This document shows positions 54,122 to 62,321 of a DNA stretch of 64,000 nucleotides, piece by piece. The DNA is from Ilumatobacteraceae bacterium (GTDB lineage: Bacteria > Actinomycetota > Acidimicrobiia > Acidimicrobiales > Ilumatobacteraceae), in NCBI GenBank assembly GCA_030729045.1, contig JANQYF010000022.1, positions 1 to 64,000 of the forward strand, written 5' to 3'. The notes beneath the pieces are model-generated. The model searched no databases and was not told where the DNA came from. It worked only from the letters and a program-made list of their open reading frames with translations. How positions within the stretch are numbered: position 1 is the stretch's first letter; each line of letters begins with the position of its first letter. The position numbers and the translations under genes are program-made.

Positions 54122-55558
54122 TTACCAACTGGTGCCGAGAGGTCGACCTTCGTCGTATCCGGCTGCGCTTTGAACTCCGACAACGGCACGTTCGTGAAAC
54201 TCTTCAATGCTCGAGGCACCTGCATAGGTGCATGCTGAACGAAGTCCAGCAACTATCTGGTCGATGATGTCTTCAACACCGGGTCGCACTGGGTCGAGAT
54301 ACATACGCGAAGTGCTAATGCCCTCTTCGAATAGCTCCTTTTTCGCCCGTTCGATAGCAGTTTCTGCCCGCGTACGATTCTTTACAGCGCGATTAGAGGC
54401 CATGCCGAAACTCTCTTTGTACAGACGGCCTTCTGTGTCACGCAACGTGTCAGCTGCAGATTCATAGGTTCCTGCGAGCCACGATCCGAACATTACGTTG
54501 GCTGCACCTGCTGCCACTGCGAGAGCCACATCGCGTGGGAAACGTACTCCGCCGTCTGCCCACACATGCTTGCCCATCGAGCGAGCCATCTCTGCGCTTT
54601 CCAGAACTGCACTGAACTGTGGTCGACCAACTCCTGTCATCATTCGAGTAGTACACATAGCACCAGGTCCGACGCCAACCTTGATGATGTCTGCACCCGC
54701 GTTAAGTAGATCTCGTGTGCCCTCACGAGTCACTACGTTTCCAGCAACGATCGTTGTGGACGGCGCAACAGCGCGCACAGCTTCAATGGCTCGCAACATA
54801 CGGTCTTGATGGCCATGAGCTGTATCAATGACCAGAACATCTACTCCGAGTGCAACCAGTGCTTTTGCGCGCTTTGCTGGGTCTGCGTTGATACCAACCG
54901 CAACTGATGTTAAAAACTGACCGTTCGCGTTAGTTGCTGGCGCATAGATGGTGCTGCGTAGAGCACCCTTGCGTGTGATGGCCCCAACGAGAATTCCGTT
55001 CTTGTCGACTACAGGTGCAAATGACAAACGTTGGTCTATCAACTTGTCGTGAATATCAGCGACTGGCATCGAATCAGTAAAACAAACCATGTCAAGATTC
55101 ATGACATTTTTAAGTTGCGTGAAGCGATCGAAACCGACGGCGTCATACTCAGTGAAAACACCCACTGGTCGATTATCAGAATCGATAACTATGACTGCAC
55201 CATGCGAACGCTTATGAATCAGACTCAACGCCTCGCCCACGGTGTCTTCTGGAGCAAGCGTGATGGGGGTTTCGAAGATGGGGTGCCGCGACTTCACATG
55301 TTCGACAACCATCTCAATAATGTCGAGCGGAATGTCTTGTGGAAGAACGACAAGTCCTCCACGACGTGCAACTGTTTCGGCCATTCGACGGCCAGCGATG
55401 GCAGTCATGTTTGCGACAACAATGGGAACCTTGGTCCCCACCTGATCTGGGGTACTGAGGTTTACGTCGAAACGCGATGACACCGAGGATTTGCTCGGGA
55501 CCATAAACACATCGTTATAGGTCAAATCGTGGGCTGGGAGATCATGTAAGAACCGCAT
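54122..55558 (-). CDS. guaB1: GuaB1 family IMP dehydrogenase-related protein (probable GMP reductase) with CBS domains
   Basis: LTYNDVFMVPSKSSVSSRFDVNLST...VVANMTAIAGRRMAETVARRGGLVVLPQDIP; GVGPGAMCTTRMMTGVGRPQ. Confidence 0.9.
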   Translation of the reverse strand: MRFLHDLPAHDLTYNDVFMVPSKSSVSSRFDVNLSTPDQVGTKVPIVVANMTAIAGRRMAETVARRGGLVVLPQDIPLDIIEMVVEHVKSRHPIFETPITLAPEDTVGEALSLIHKRSHGAVIVIDSDNRPVGVFTEYDAVGFDRFTQLKNVMNLDMVCFTDSMPVADIHDKLIDQRLSFAPVVDKNGILVGAITRKGALRSTIYAPATNANGQFLTSVAVGINADPAKRAKALVALGVDVLVIDTAHGHQDRMLRAIEAVRAVAPSTTIVAGNVVTREGTRDLLNAGADIIKVGVGPGAMCTTRMMTGVGRPQFSAVLESAEMARSMGKHVWADGGVRFPRDVALAVAAGAANVMFGSWLAGTYESAADTLRDTEGRLYKESFGMASNRAVKNRTRAETAIERAKKELFEEGISTSRMYLDPVRPGVEDIIDQIVAGLRSACTYAGASSIEEFHERAVVGVQSAAGYDEGRPLGTSW

Positions 55559-55585
55559 AGGGCATGACGAGACTACCGTGTAGGC

Positions 55586-56281
55586 ATGGCATCTACCGAG
55601 AACGTTCCCGTCGTCCTAGTTCATGGTTGGGGCGGTAGTTTCCGCGAAACATGGCAAAAGCCTGGAATTGACGCTCTTCTGACAGATGTGGGGCGTAATC
55701 CTGTCGGACTTGATCTCTTAGGGCACGGAGAACAAGACAAGCCACATGACCCTGCGGCCTATGTCGAACTTCCGACGTGGCTCCTTGAACACTTGCCGGA
55801 TGAACCTGTGGTTGACGCTGTCGGATTCTCTCTCGGCGCCCTCACTATCTTGCGGGCCTTGATCGCTGCACCGCATCGTTTTGGCAAAGTCGTGCTGTCT
55901 GGAATTGGTGATGGGGTCTTCACTAAGTCCCCTCCTGATGGCAATAAGCGTATTGTCGATGCTCTCGAAGGTCGCGCTCCCGAAGACGACACCTTTGCTC
56001 GCATGTTCGCCCATTATGGAAACTCGCCAGGCAACGACCTTCTCGCACTCACTGCAATCATGAAGCGCCCTCCATCAGAACCAGTCACTGAGGAAGAGTT
56101 ATCGAAGATCACTAATGAAATACTCATCGTGATTGGTGATGCTGACTTTGCTGCACCAGCCACACGCCTCGCATCGTCATTTCCTAATTCCAAAATCACC
56201 GTTCTACGCAACACAGATCACTTCGCCACCCCAGAGTCTTTTTCTTTCATCGATGCAATCTTGGATTTTCTCGCTGCATGA
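55586..56281 (+). CDS. Alpha/beta hydrolase
   Basis: VVLVHGWGGSFRETW...VDAVGFSLGALTILR; ATG preceded by TACCGT at 6 nt. Confidence 0.9.
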   Translation: MASTENVPVVLVHGWGGSFRETWQKPGIDALLTDVGRNPVGLDLLGHGEQDKPHDPAAYVELPTWLLEHLPDEPVVDAVGFSLGALTILRALIAAPHRFGKVVLSGIGDGVFTKSPPDGNKRIVDALEGRAPEDDTFARMFAHYGNSPGNDLLALTAIMKRPPSEPVTEEELSKITNEILIVIGDADFAAPATRLASSFPNSKITVLRNTDHFATPESFSFIDAILDFLAA

Positions 56282-57201
56282 ACGATTCCCCACGAATCAC
56301 GCAGGACATAGCCACGGCATGTGATGTCTTACTACGTGGAGGCCTCGTCGGCATTCCTACAGAGACTGTGTACGGACTAGCAGCAGTTGCACTGAATGAA
56401 GCAGCAGTGGGCCGAGTCTTCGAGGCAAAGGCACGACCACGATCTCATCCGCTAATCATTCATTTGTCACCAAGCGACGACGTCAATCGGTGGGGAGAGT
56501 TAAACGAAACTGCACAACTTCTTGCGTCCGCCGTATGGCCGGGACCACTCACTCTCCTTGTACCGCGGACTCGCCTTGTTCCCGACTGGGTCACTGGTGG
56601 TCGCAACACCGTTGCGTTGCGCATCCCAGCACATGACATGACAATCGCCCTGCTTGATGCGCTTGGTGACGCTGTTGTTGCACCATCTGCCAATCGCTTC
56701 GGTCAAGTCAGTCCGACTAGCGCTACACATGTCATTAACGACTTAGGTGATTCAGTTGATCTAGTGCTCGACGGAGGACAATGTGCAATAGGCATCGAAT
56801 CAACCATTGTCGAGTGCACAAGTTCTTCGGTTCAAATTCTTAGGCCAGGCAAGATAACTGCAATTGAAATAGCGAACATCACGGGCTTAACCATTTCAGC
56901 ATTGGACGGACCGTCTCGCGCGCCCGGAATGATGCTCGCCCACTACGCACCAAATGCAAAAGTCGAATTGTGCAACTCTTTTGCAGAAGCAGAAGAACGT
57001 CGTAATCAACACACAACAGACGGTGTGCCTGTACAGATTCTGCATCACGAAGACATGGTGACCTATGCGCTGAGTTTGTATGACGATCTTCGCGCAGCAG
57101 ACTTGAGTGATATTCATGTAGTGGTGGCCGTGTTGCCACCTGATGAGGGGCTAGGAATTGCAATCCGTGATCGCTTAGTAAAGGCTGCAGCGTCGAACTA
57201 A
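56278..57201 (+). CDS. L-threonylcarbamoyladenylate synthase (TsaC/Sua5)
   Basis: LLRGGLVGIPTETVYGLAAVALNEAAVGRVFEAKARPRSHPLIIH...ALGDAVVAPSANRFGQVSPT; C-terminal Sua5-like region SRAPGMMLAHYAP. Confidence 0.94.
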   Translation: MNDSPRITQDIATACDVLLRGGLVGIPTETVYGLAAVALNEAAVGRVFEAKARPRSHPLIIHLSPSDDVNRWGELNETAQLLASAVWPGPLTLLVPRTRLVPDWVTGGRNTVALRIPAHDMTIALLDALGDAVVAPSANRFGQVSPTSATHVINDLGDSVDLVLDGGQCAIGIESTIVECTSSSVQILRPGKITAIEIANITGLTISALDGPSRAPGMMLAHYAPNAKVELCNSFAEAEERRNQHTTDGVPVQILHHEDMVTYALSLYDDLRAADLSDIHVVVAVLPPDEGLGIAIRDRLVKAAASN

Positions 57202-57725
57202 TTCGGCCATTCAATAGCGTTAAGGTTGGCAACCAAATAATCGCGAACTTCTTCGACCGAAATGCCGTCTGAAGATTCTGCAGTGCCCACAAGAAGTGAG
57301 ACCGTAGTTGCACCTGCTTCTGGCACTAAGTAGCACCGACACCACCCATTAAGAGCTCCTGCCACTTCTGCGTCGTGAAGAGAAAATTCCAGTTGATACG
57401 GGGGTTCGTCATGTGAGATAGCCCCGCTGATTCCAGCAACAATTAATAGGGCTTCAAAACACTCAGTCGGAAGAGCATCAACAGTGAAGCTTGAAACATC
57501 TCGTTCTCGCCTCACCAAGACAGGCGGAACCGCTTTCGGACTTACTGGAGCTCCAACAAGTTCCAATGCTGACTGCAAAGCTTCATTGAGTTCCTGCATT
57601 GCCGAATCAGTTCCCCCAACATCGGGGTGAACCATGCGAGCTCTTTTTTTCCAAGCTTGTCGTATTTCATCAGCTGAGGCTTCGCGCTCTATGCACAACA
57701 CCAAGAAGGGATCCTGAGATGTCAC
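57198..57725 (-). CDS. J-domain protein
   Basis: DPFLVLCIEREASADEIRQAWKKRARMVHPDVGGTDSAMQELNEAL (HPD motif). Confidence 0.85.
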   Translation of the reverse strand: MTSQDPFLVLCIEREASADEIRQAWKKRARMVHPDVGGTDSAMQELNEALQSALELVGAPVSPKAVPPVLVRRERDVSSFTVDALPTECFEALLIVAGISGAISHDEPPYQLEFSLHDAEVAGALNGWCRCYLVPEAGATTVSLLVGTAESSDGISVEEVRDYLVANLNAIEWPN

Positions 57726-57733
57726 GAAGTCCT

Positions 57734-58540
57734 TTAACGGCCAATGAAGTTTGGAGGGCGCTTTTCTATGAAGGCTGCAACGCCTTCCTTGAAATCTTTC
57801 GTACGGAAGAGCGGTAGCAGTTGAAGAAACACGTGATGCACATTCTGCTCAAAAGTCTCAGTTTCTGCTGCTCGCATCATTCTCTTAATCGCTCGAACCG
57901 CTAACGGAGCGTTTGATGCAATCTCCCCCGCCATATCCATAACGTGATCCATCAATTGATCAGCAGGAACAACTTTGTTCACCAGACCCATTTCAAAACA
58001 TTCTTCAGCCATCAAAGTGCGACCCGTGAACGCAATCTCAGCAGCTCGTGCGTAGCCAACCATTCGTGGCAACAACCAAGTGCCACCACTCTCTGGAAGA
58101 ATTCCACGCTTAGCAAAGCCTGGCGCCATTTTTGCAGTGTCAGCAGCAATACGAATATCGCAACCAAGCGCAATGTCTAGCCCGTACCCAGCCGCCCCGC
58201 CATTAAGCGCACAGATCACGGGAGTGTCGATGCCGTGAAGAACAATTGGTGGTGCCTCACGAAGGTCAAATTCAGCCATGTTCGCACCGGTGTCGTCTAG
58301 CACTCCTAGCGATTCGGTCTTTCCTGCTTGCGATCCGAGATCAAGCCCAGCGCAAAACGCACGACCTGCGCCAGTCAACACGATGCAACGCACCTCTGGG
58401 TTGCGATCAGCCTCAAGGAGTTTCTTCGACAGCAAATCAAGCATGACACCAGAAATGGTGTTCATTCGTCCCGGCGCATTCAAAGTAATCGTTGCGATTC
58501 GGTTGGAAACTTCTAGTAGGACTTCATCTTCTTTGGTCAT
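57734..58540 (-). CDS. Enoyl-CoA hydratase/isomerase family protein
   Basis: IATITLNAPGRMNTISGVML...FCAGLDLGSQ...FAKRGILPESGGTWLLPRMVG. Confidence 0.92.
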   Translation of the reverse strand: MTKEDEVLLEVSNRIATITLNAPGRMNTISGVMLDLLSKKLLEADRNPEVRCIVLTGAGRAFCAGLDLGSQAGKTESLGVLDDTGANMAEFDLREAPPIVLHGIDTPVICALNGGAAGYGLDIALGCDIRIAADTAKMAPGFAKRGILPESGGTWLLPRMVGYARAAEIAFTGRTLMAEECFEMGLVNKVVPADQLMDHVMDMAGEIASNAPLAVRAIKRMMRAAETETFEQNVHHVFLQLLPLFRTKDFKEGVAAFIEKRPPNFIGR

Positions 58541-58559
58541 ACCAACAAAGATAACAACT

Positions 58560-59246
58560 ATGGAAACTCAGAAATCAGTTGGGTCGCCAGACTCAACTAG
58601 CGTCCCTCAACCAACTCTTGACGGCTCGATTGGAGATGGATGCAGAGTGCTCCTTATTCGTCACGGAAGGTCTGCAGACACTGTCCCAGGGTCGCCGGAA
58701 AGCACCGACCCTCCACTGCATGAACTTGGCAAGAAACAAGCAATTGCGGTTGGGAATCGATTATCTCAGGCACGCATCGACGCTGTGTATTCAAGTCACC
58801 TGCTACGAGCACTGCATACAGCAGAAGCAATTGCTTCGCATCATAAACTTGATGTCGGCGTATTTGAGGACCTAGAAGAGGTGCGCCTTGGCGATTGGGG
58901 TAACGGTGAATTTCGTAGACGTGCAGCCACAGCTGATCCCGAGTATGTCAAATGGGCCGCCATTGGTCGGTGGGACGGAATACCGAATGCTGAAGGCGAT
59001 CAGAACTTTCGCTCGCGTGTATCAACTCGCATCAACGCACTGGCTGCACAACATGAAGGCGGATGCATTGCAGTTGTATGTCACGGCGGTGTGATCAATG
59101 CGTATTTGGCAGAAATGTTGGGAACGCAACGATCACTATGGATGATGGTTGAAAATACAAGCATTACAACTGTGAAACTGAGTGAAACGCCGAGTGTGCT
59201 GACTCTGAATGATTGCAGTCATCTATACGATCTCCTGCTTCAGTAG
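58560..59246 (+). CDS. Histidine phosphatase family protein
   Basis: VLLIRHGRSADTVPG...VYSSHLLRALHTAEAIA...VVCHGGVINAYLAEM; start 58560, the ORF-track start 58278 lies inside the divergent gene. Confidence 0.9.
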   Translation: METQKSVGSPDSTSVPQPTLDGSIGDGCRVLLIRHGRSADTVPGSPESTDPPLHELGKKQAIAVGNRLSQARIDAVYSSHLLRALHTAEAIASHHKLDVGVFEDLEEVRLGDWGNGEFRRRAATADPEYVKWAAIGRWDGIPNAEGDQNFRSRVSTRINALAAQHEGGCIAVVCHGGVINAYLAEMLGTQRSLWMMVENTSITTVKLSETPSVLTLNDCSHLYDLLLQ

Positions 59247-59247
59247 G

Positions 59248-60126
59248 TCAAAGATTCTGTAACTCGCGTGATGGAGATAACGCTAAGTTGCACACTGCGA
59301 ACCACAAGGCAGTGGCGCCAACGATATGAACCGCCACTAACGCGACAGGTACTCCATTGAAGTATTGGAGATAGCCGATAGCGCCCTGAAAAACAGCCGT
59401 AATCAACAATGCTTGAATTGCATCACGCGTACTCGAGTCGCCGTTCAGTTGTTTGGCGCGAATTGCAAGAAAGATGATGAGCGCAATTGTGATGATGACG
59501 CTCACGCTATGAACGCGAGCAACGCTGGTCAAGGCAAAACCAAATCGGACTGCATCCTCGTCTCCTGCGTGTGGGCCTGTTGCCGTCACCACGGTCCCCG
59601 TCACTAAAGCCAATGCGCAACTGACAACAACTAACCGGATAGCAACGATTATGCGAACAGGGCCTGTTCGAAAATAAGTCGCAGGCTGATCTCCTGAGCG
59701 GCGATACAAGACAAAAGCATTAGCTACCAGAACAAGCGATACTAGGAAGTGGGCCATGTTCGCGTACGGGTTCAAGCCGGTGAGCACCACAATGCCTCCG
59801 ATGATGATCTGGGCCAGAACTCCAATCACCAAGCCCCATGCAAGGCGTACCAGCTCTTTTCTCAGAGGTCTACGAAAGTGAGCTAGTAACACCGCTGCAA
59901 TCACGCTCAGTGATACAAAACCTGTGAACAACCGATTTGCTTGCTCGATCAACGTGTGGCCAGTAGATACGTCGACAAATTTTGCCTCGTTGCATCGTGG
60001 CCAGTCAGCACAGCCAAGACCTGAACCTGTCAATCGGACCATTGCGCCGGAGAAGATAATGACAGACAAGGAACCCAAAGCAGTTCCTGCCACAGTTCGA
60101 AAAGCCTTCTGGGAAACCGTAATCAC
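59248..60126 (-). CDS. ctaA: Heme A synthase (COX15/CtaA family)
   Basis: GAMVRLTGSGLGCADWPRCNEAKFVD...LFTGFVSL...GIVVLTGLNPYANMAHFLVSLVLV; GTG 60126 preceded by TACAGT at 7 nt. Confidence 0.92.
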   Translation of the reverse strand: MITVSQKAFRTVAGTALGSLSVIIFSGAMVRLTGSGLGCADWPRCNEAKFVDVSTGHTLIEQANRLFTGFVSLSVIAAVLLAHFRRPLRKELVRLAWGLVIGVLAQIIIGGIVVLTGLNPYANMAHFLVSLVLVANAFVLYRRSGDQPATYFRTGPVRIIVAIRLVVVSCALALVTGTVVTATGPHAGDEDAVRFGFALTSVARVHSVSVIITIALIIFLAIRAKQLNGDSSTRDAIQALLITAVFQGAIGYLQYFNGVPVALVAVHIVGATALWFAVCNLALSPSRELQNL

Positions 60127-60202
60127 GGAACACACTGTACGACAGCAACGGCTTCGGTTTCCGTCTGGCATTGGCAGCTAAATAGTGGCTACGGTCACAG
60201 TC

Positions 60203-61315
60203 ATGATCACTTCCTTTGACGACTACCCAATTCATCAGACGTCTGAACCAATCGCACATACAGAGTCAGGCGATCCAGGAGCCTATGACCGATATTTCTT
60301 CAACGGGTATTCACGAGATGGAAAGCTCTTCTTTGCCGCCGCGATGGGTCTGTATCCGAATCGACACGTAATTGATGCTTCGTTCAGCGTCGTACGAGAC
60401 GGAGAACAGATCAATGTGCATTCTTCAGGTCGCGCACCTTTTGATCGCATGCAATGTAACGAAGTCGGACCAATCAAAGTCGATGTCGTCGTCCCAATGA
60501 AACAACATCACATCACGATTGATTCACCTGAACATGGCATCCGTGCTCATATTCGTTTCGAAGCATCATCTTTGCCGTACGAAGAACCACCGTTTCTTGT
60601 ACGCGCGGGAAACAGAAAAGTCATGAGTTACACCAGGCTCACCCAACTAGGAACATGGACCGGCTGGATTGAAGTGGATGGCGTTCGGACTGAACTCATT
60701 CCAGGAGACATCGTTGGCTCTCGCGACAGATCTTGGGGAATACGTGGCGTTGGTGAACGAATTCAACTTGGTGCACCGCAAAATACTCCGCCCCAGTTCT
60801 ACTGGCTATGGGCCCCCGTCTGGTTCGACGGATTCGGCACCGTATTCGATGTCAATGAATATTCCGACGGCCAAAGGTGGCACGAGTCAGGTGCAATGTT
60901 GATCGGTTCCGACACCATCAAACACGCCAACTCTGTGACGTATGAATACTCCTGGGAACACGGGACTCGACGTGCTGAACAGTTTGCTTTGAAGTATCAG
61001 TTTGCAAAGGACTCTGCCGATCTGGTTTTCACTCCGCTAGTCCATTTTCAGATGAACGGACTCGGCTACCTGCATCCAGAATGGAATCACGGGAACTGGA
61101 AAGGTGAATCCGTAACAGGTGGAGACAGATACACAGTTCCGGTGGAAGAACCCTTGCTGATGCACAATCTTCACACACAAACACTGAGTTCCGTCTCTTG
61201 CACACTGTCTGACGGAAGCGTGCATCAAGGAATTGGGATTCTTGAAACTCTTGTACTTGGCGCTCACGAACCGTCAGGCTTCACGGGAATGAGTGATGGG
61301 TTTTCAAAGCCTTAG
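60203..61315 (+). CDS. Hypothetical protein, AttH/CrtC-like (lipocalin-like hydratase fold) candidate
   Basis: RYFFNGYSRDGKLFFAAAMGLYPNRHVIDASFSVVRDG...GDIVGSRDRSWGIRGVGE...FYWLWAPVWFDGF; start 60203 proposed because TACGGT lies 7 nt upstream. Confidence 0.6.
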   Translation: MITSFDDYPIHQTSEPIAHTESGDPGAYDRYFFNGYSRDGKLFFAAAMGLYPNRHVIDASFSVVRDGEQINVHSSGRAPFDRMQCNEVGPIKVDVVVPMKQHHITIDSPEHGIRAHIRFEASSLPYEEPPFLVRAGNRKVMSYTRLTQLGTWTGWIEVDGVRTELIPGDIVGSRDRSWGIRGVGERIQLGAPQNTPPQFYWLWAPVWFDGFGTVFDVNEYSDGQRWHESGAMLIGSDTIKHANSVTYEYSWEHGTRRAEQFALKYQFAKDSADLVFTPLVHFQMNGLGYLHPEWNHGNWKGESVTGGDRYTVPVEEPLLMHNLHTQTLSSVSCTLSDGSVHQGIGILETLVLGAHEPSGFTGMSDGFSKP

Positions 61316-62103
61316 CCGTGCTTGACGGACATTGCTCCGTCTACAACTACTGCAGTACCGTTTACGAACGATGATGCAGGCAAGCACAGATTCAAAGTCA
61401 TGTGCGCAACTTCTTCAGGAGTTCCATAACGTCGAAGTGGAACTTTTCTTCTTGCGTACTTTTCTTTTGCTTCATCGTTAATACCTGCAGTCATGGCCGT
61501 ATCAATGGGTCCGGGACATACAGCATTGACGGTGATGTTGTGGCGCCCAAGTTCTACGGCGAAACTTTTCGTGAGTCCAATGACCGCGTGCTTTGATGCC
61601 GTATAGGCGGACAGGCCCCCCGTCGCAACTATCGCTTCTGTGGACGCGATGTTCACCACCCGACCGCCATTTGGCGCCTTCTGCAAGTACGGAAGAGCCG
61701 CGCGAATCAGATGGGCATGGGCGGAAACATTGATTGCGATTGTCTGATCCCAATTGTTTGCAAAGGACTCGTCATCAGAGAAAACTGACGAGACCAAACT
61801 GACGCCAGCGTTGTTCACGAGCACATCAATTCCACCCCAGGCTTCCACAACGCTACGAATGATCTCTGCACGGTCTGGAGCATGCGAAACGTCTCCGCTG
61901 CACCCACGGGCCGCATCAGCACCATGGGCCCCGACAATTTCTTGGACCACTTCTTGAACACGCTCTGAATCCCGGTCAACAACCAGCACATGAGCCCCCT
62001 CATCGGCAAACAAATGCGCTGTAGCTCTTCCCATGCCACTCCCAGCCCCAGTAACTACAACCCTTGCGCCTTTGACGCTCCTCGACAATGTGCTCAGTCT
62101 CAT
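61312..62103 (-). CDS. SDR family oxidoreductase
   Basis: VVTGAGSGMGRATAHLFADEGAHVLVVDRD, NNAG, YTASKHAVIGLT; GGGGAG upstream of ATG. Confidence 0.93.
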   Translation of the reverse strand: MRLSTLSRSVKGARVVVTGAGSGMGRATAHLFADEGAHVLVVDRDSERVQEVVQEIVGAHGADAARGCSGDVSHAPDRAEIIRSVVEAWGGIDVLVNNAGVSLVSSVFSDDESFANNWDQTIAINVSAHAHLIRAALPYLQKAPNGGRVVNIASTEAIVATGGLSAYTASKHAVIGLTKSFAVELGRHNITVNAVCPGPIDTAMTAGINDEAKEKYARRKVPLRRYGTPEEVAHMTLNLCLPASSFVNGTAVVVDGAMSVKHG

Positions 62104-62199
62104 AAAACTCCCCTGTTTCGCCTAAACGCGCTGAAGACCATGTTCTCACAGCATTTCGTCCCGATTTTGGTTCTTGAAGCCTTGATTCCCACCACTCCG

Positions 62200-62217
62200 T
62201 GTGATTGCTTCATCACA
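62200..62217. promoter_or_regulatory. Inverted repeat TGTGAT-N6-ATCACA upstream of the M23 peptidase gene
   Basis: Perfect 6-bp arms; followed by another TCACAG at 62226. Confidence 0.45.
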
Positions 62218-62321
62218 GATATCACTCACAGTGGTTATATAAACATTTTCTGTGAGAAATTCCTCAAGTTCTGCTCAAACCTGCCGATCCCTATTGCGGA
62301 TCAAAAACAGGGAGCAGACAC

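Noticed and set aside
62200-62217. Canonical CRP site
   Set aside because: TGTGA and TCACA are separated by 8, not 6, so it is kept only as a palindrome of unknown regulator.
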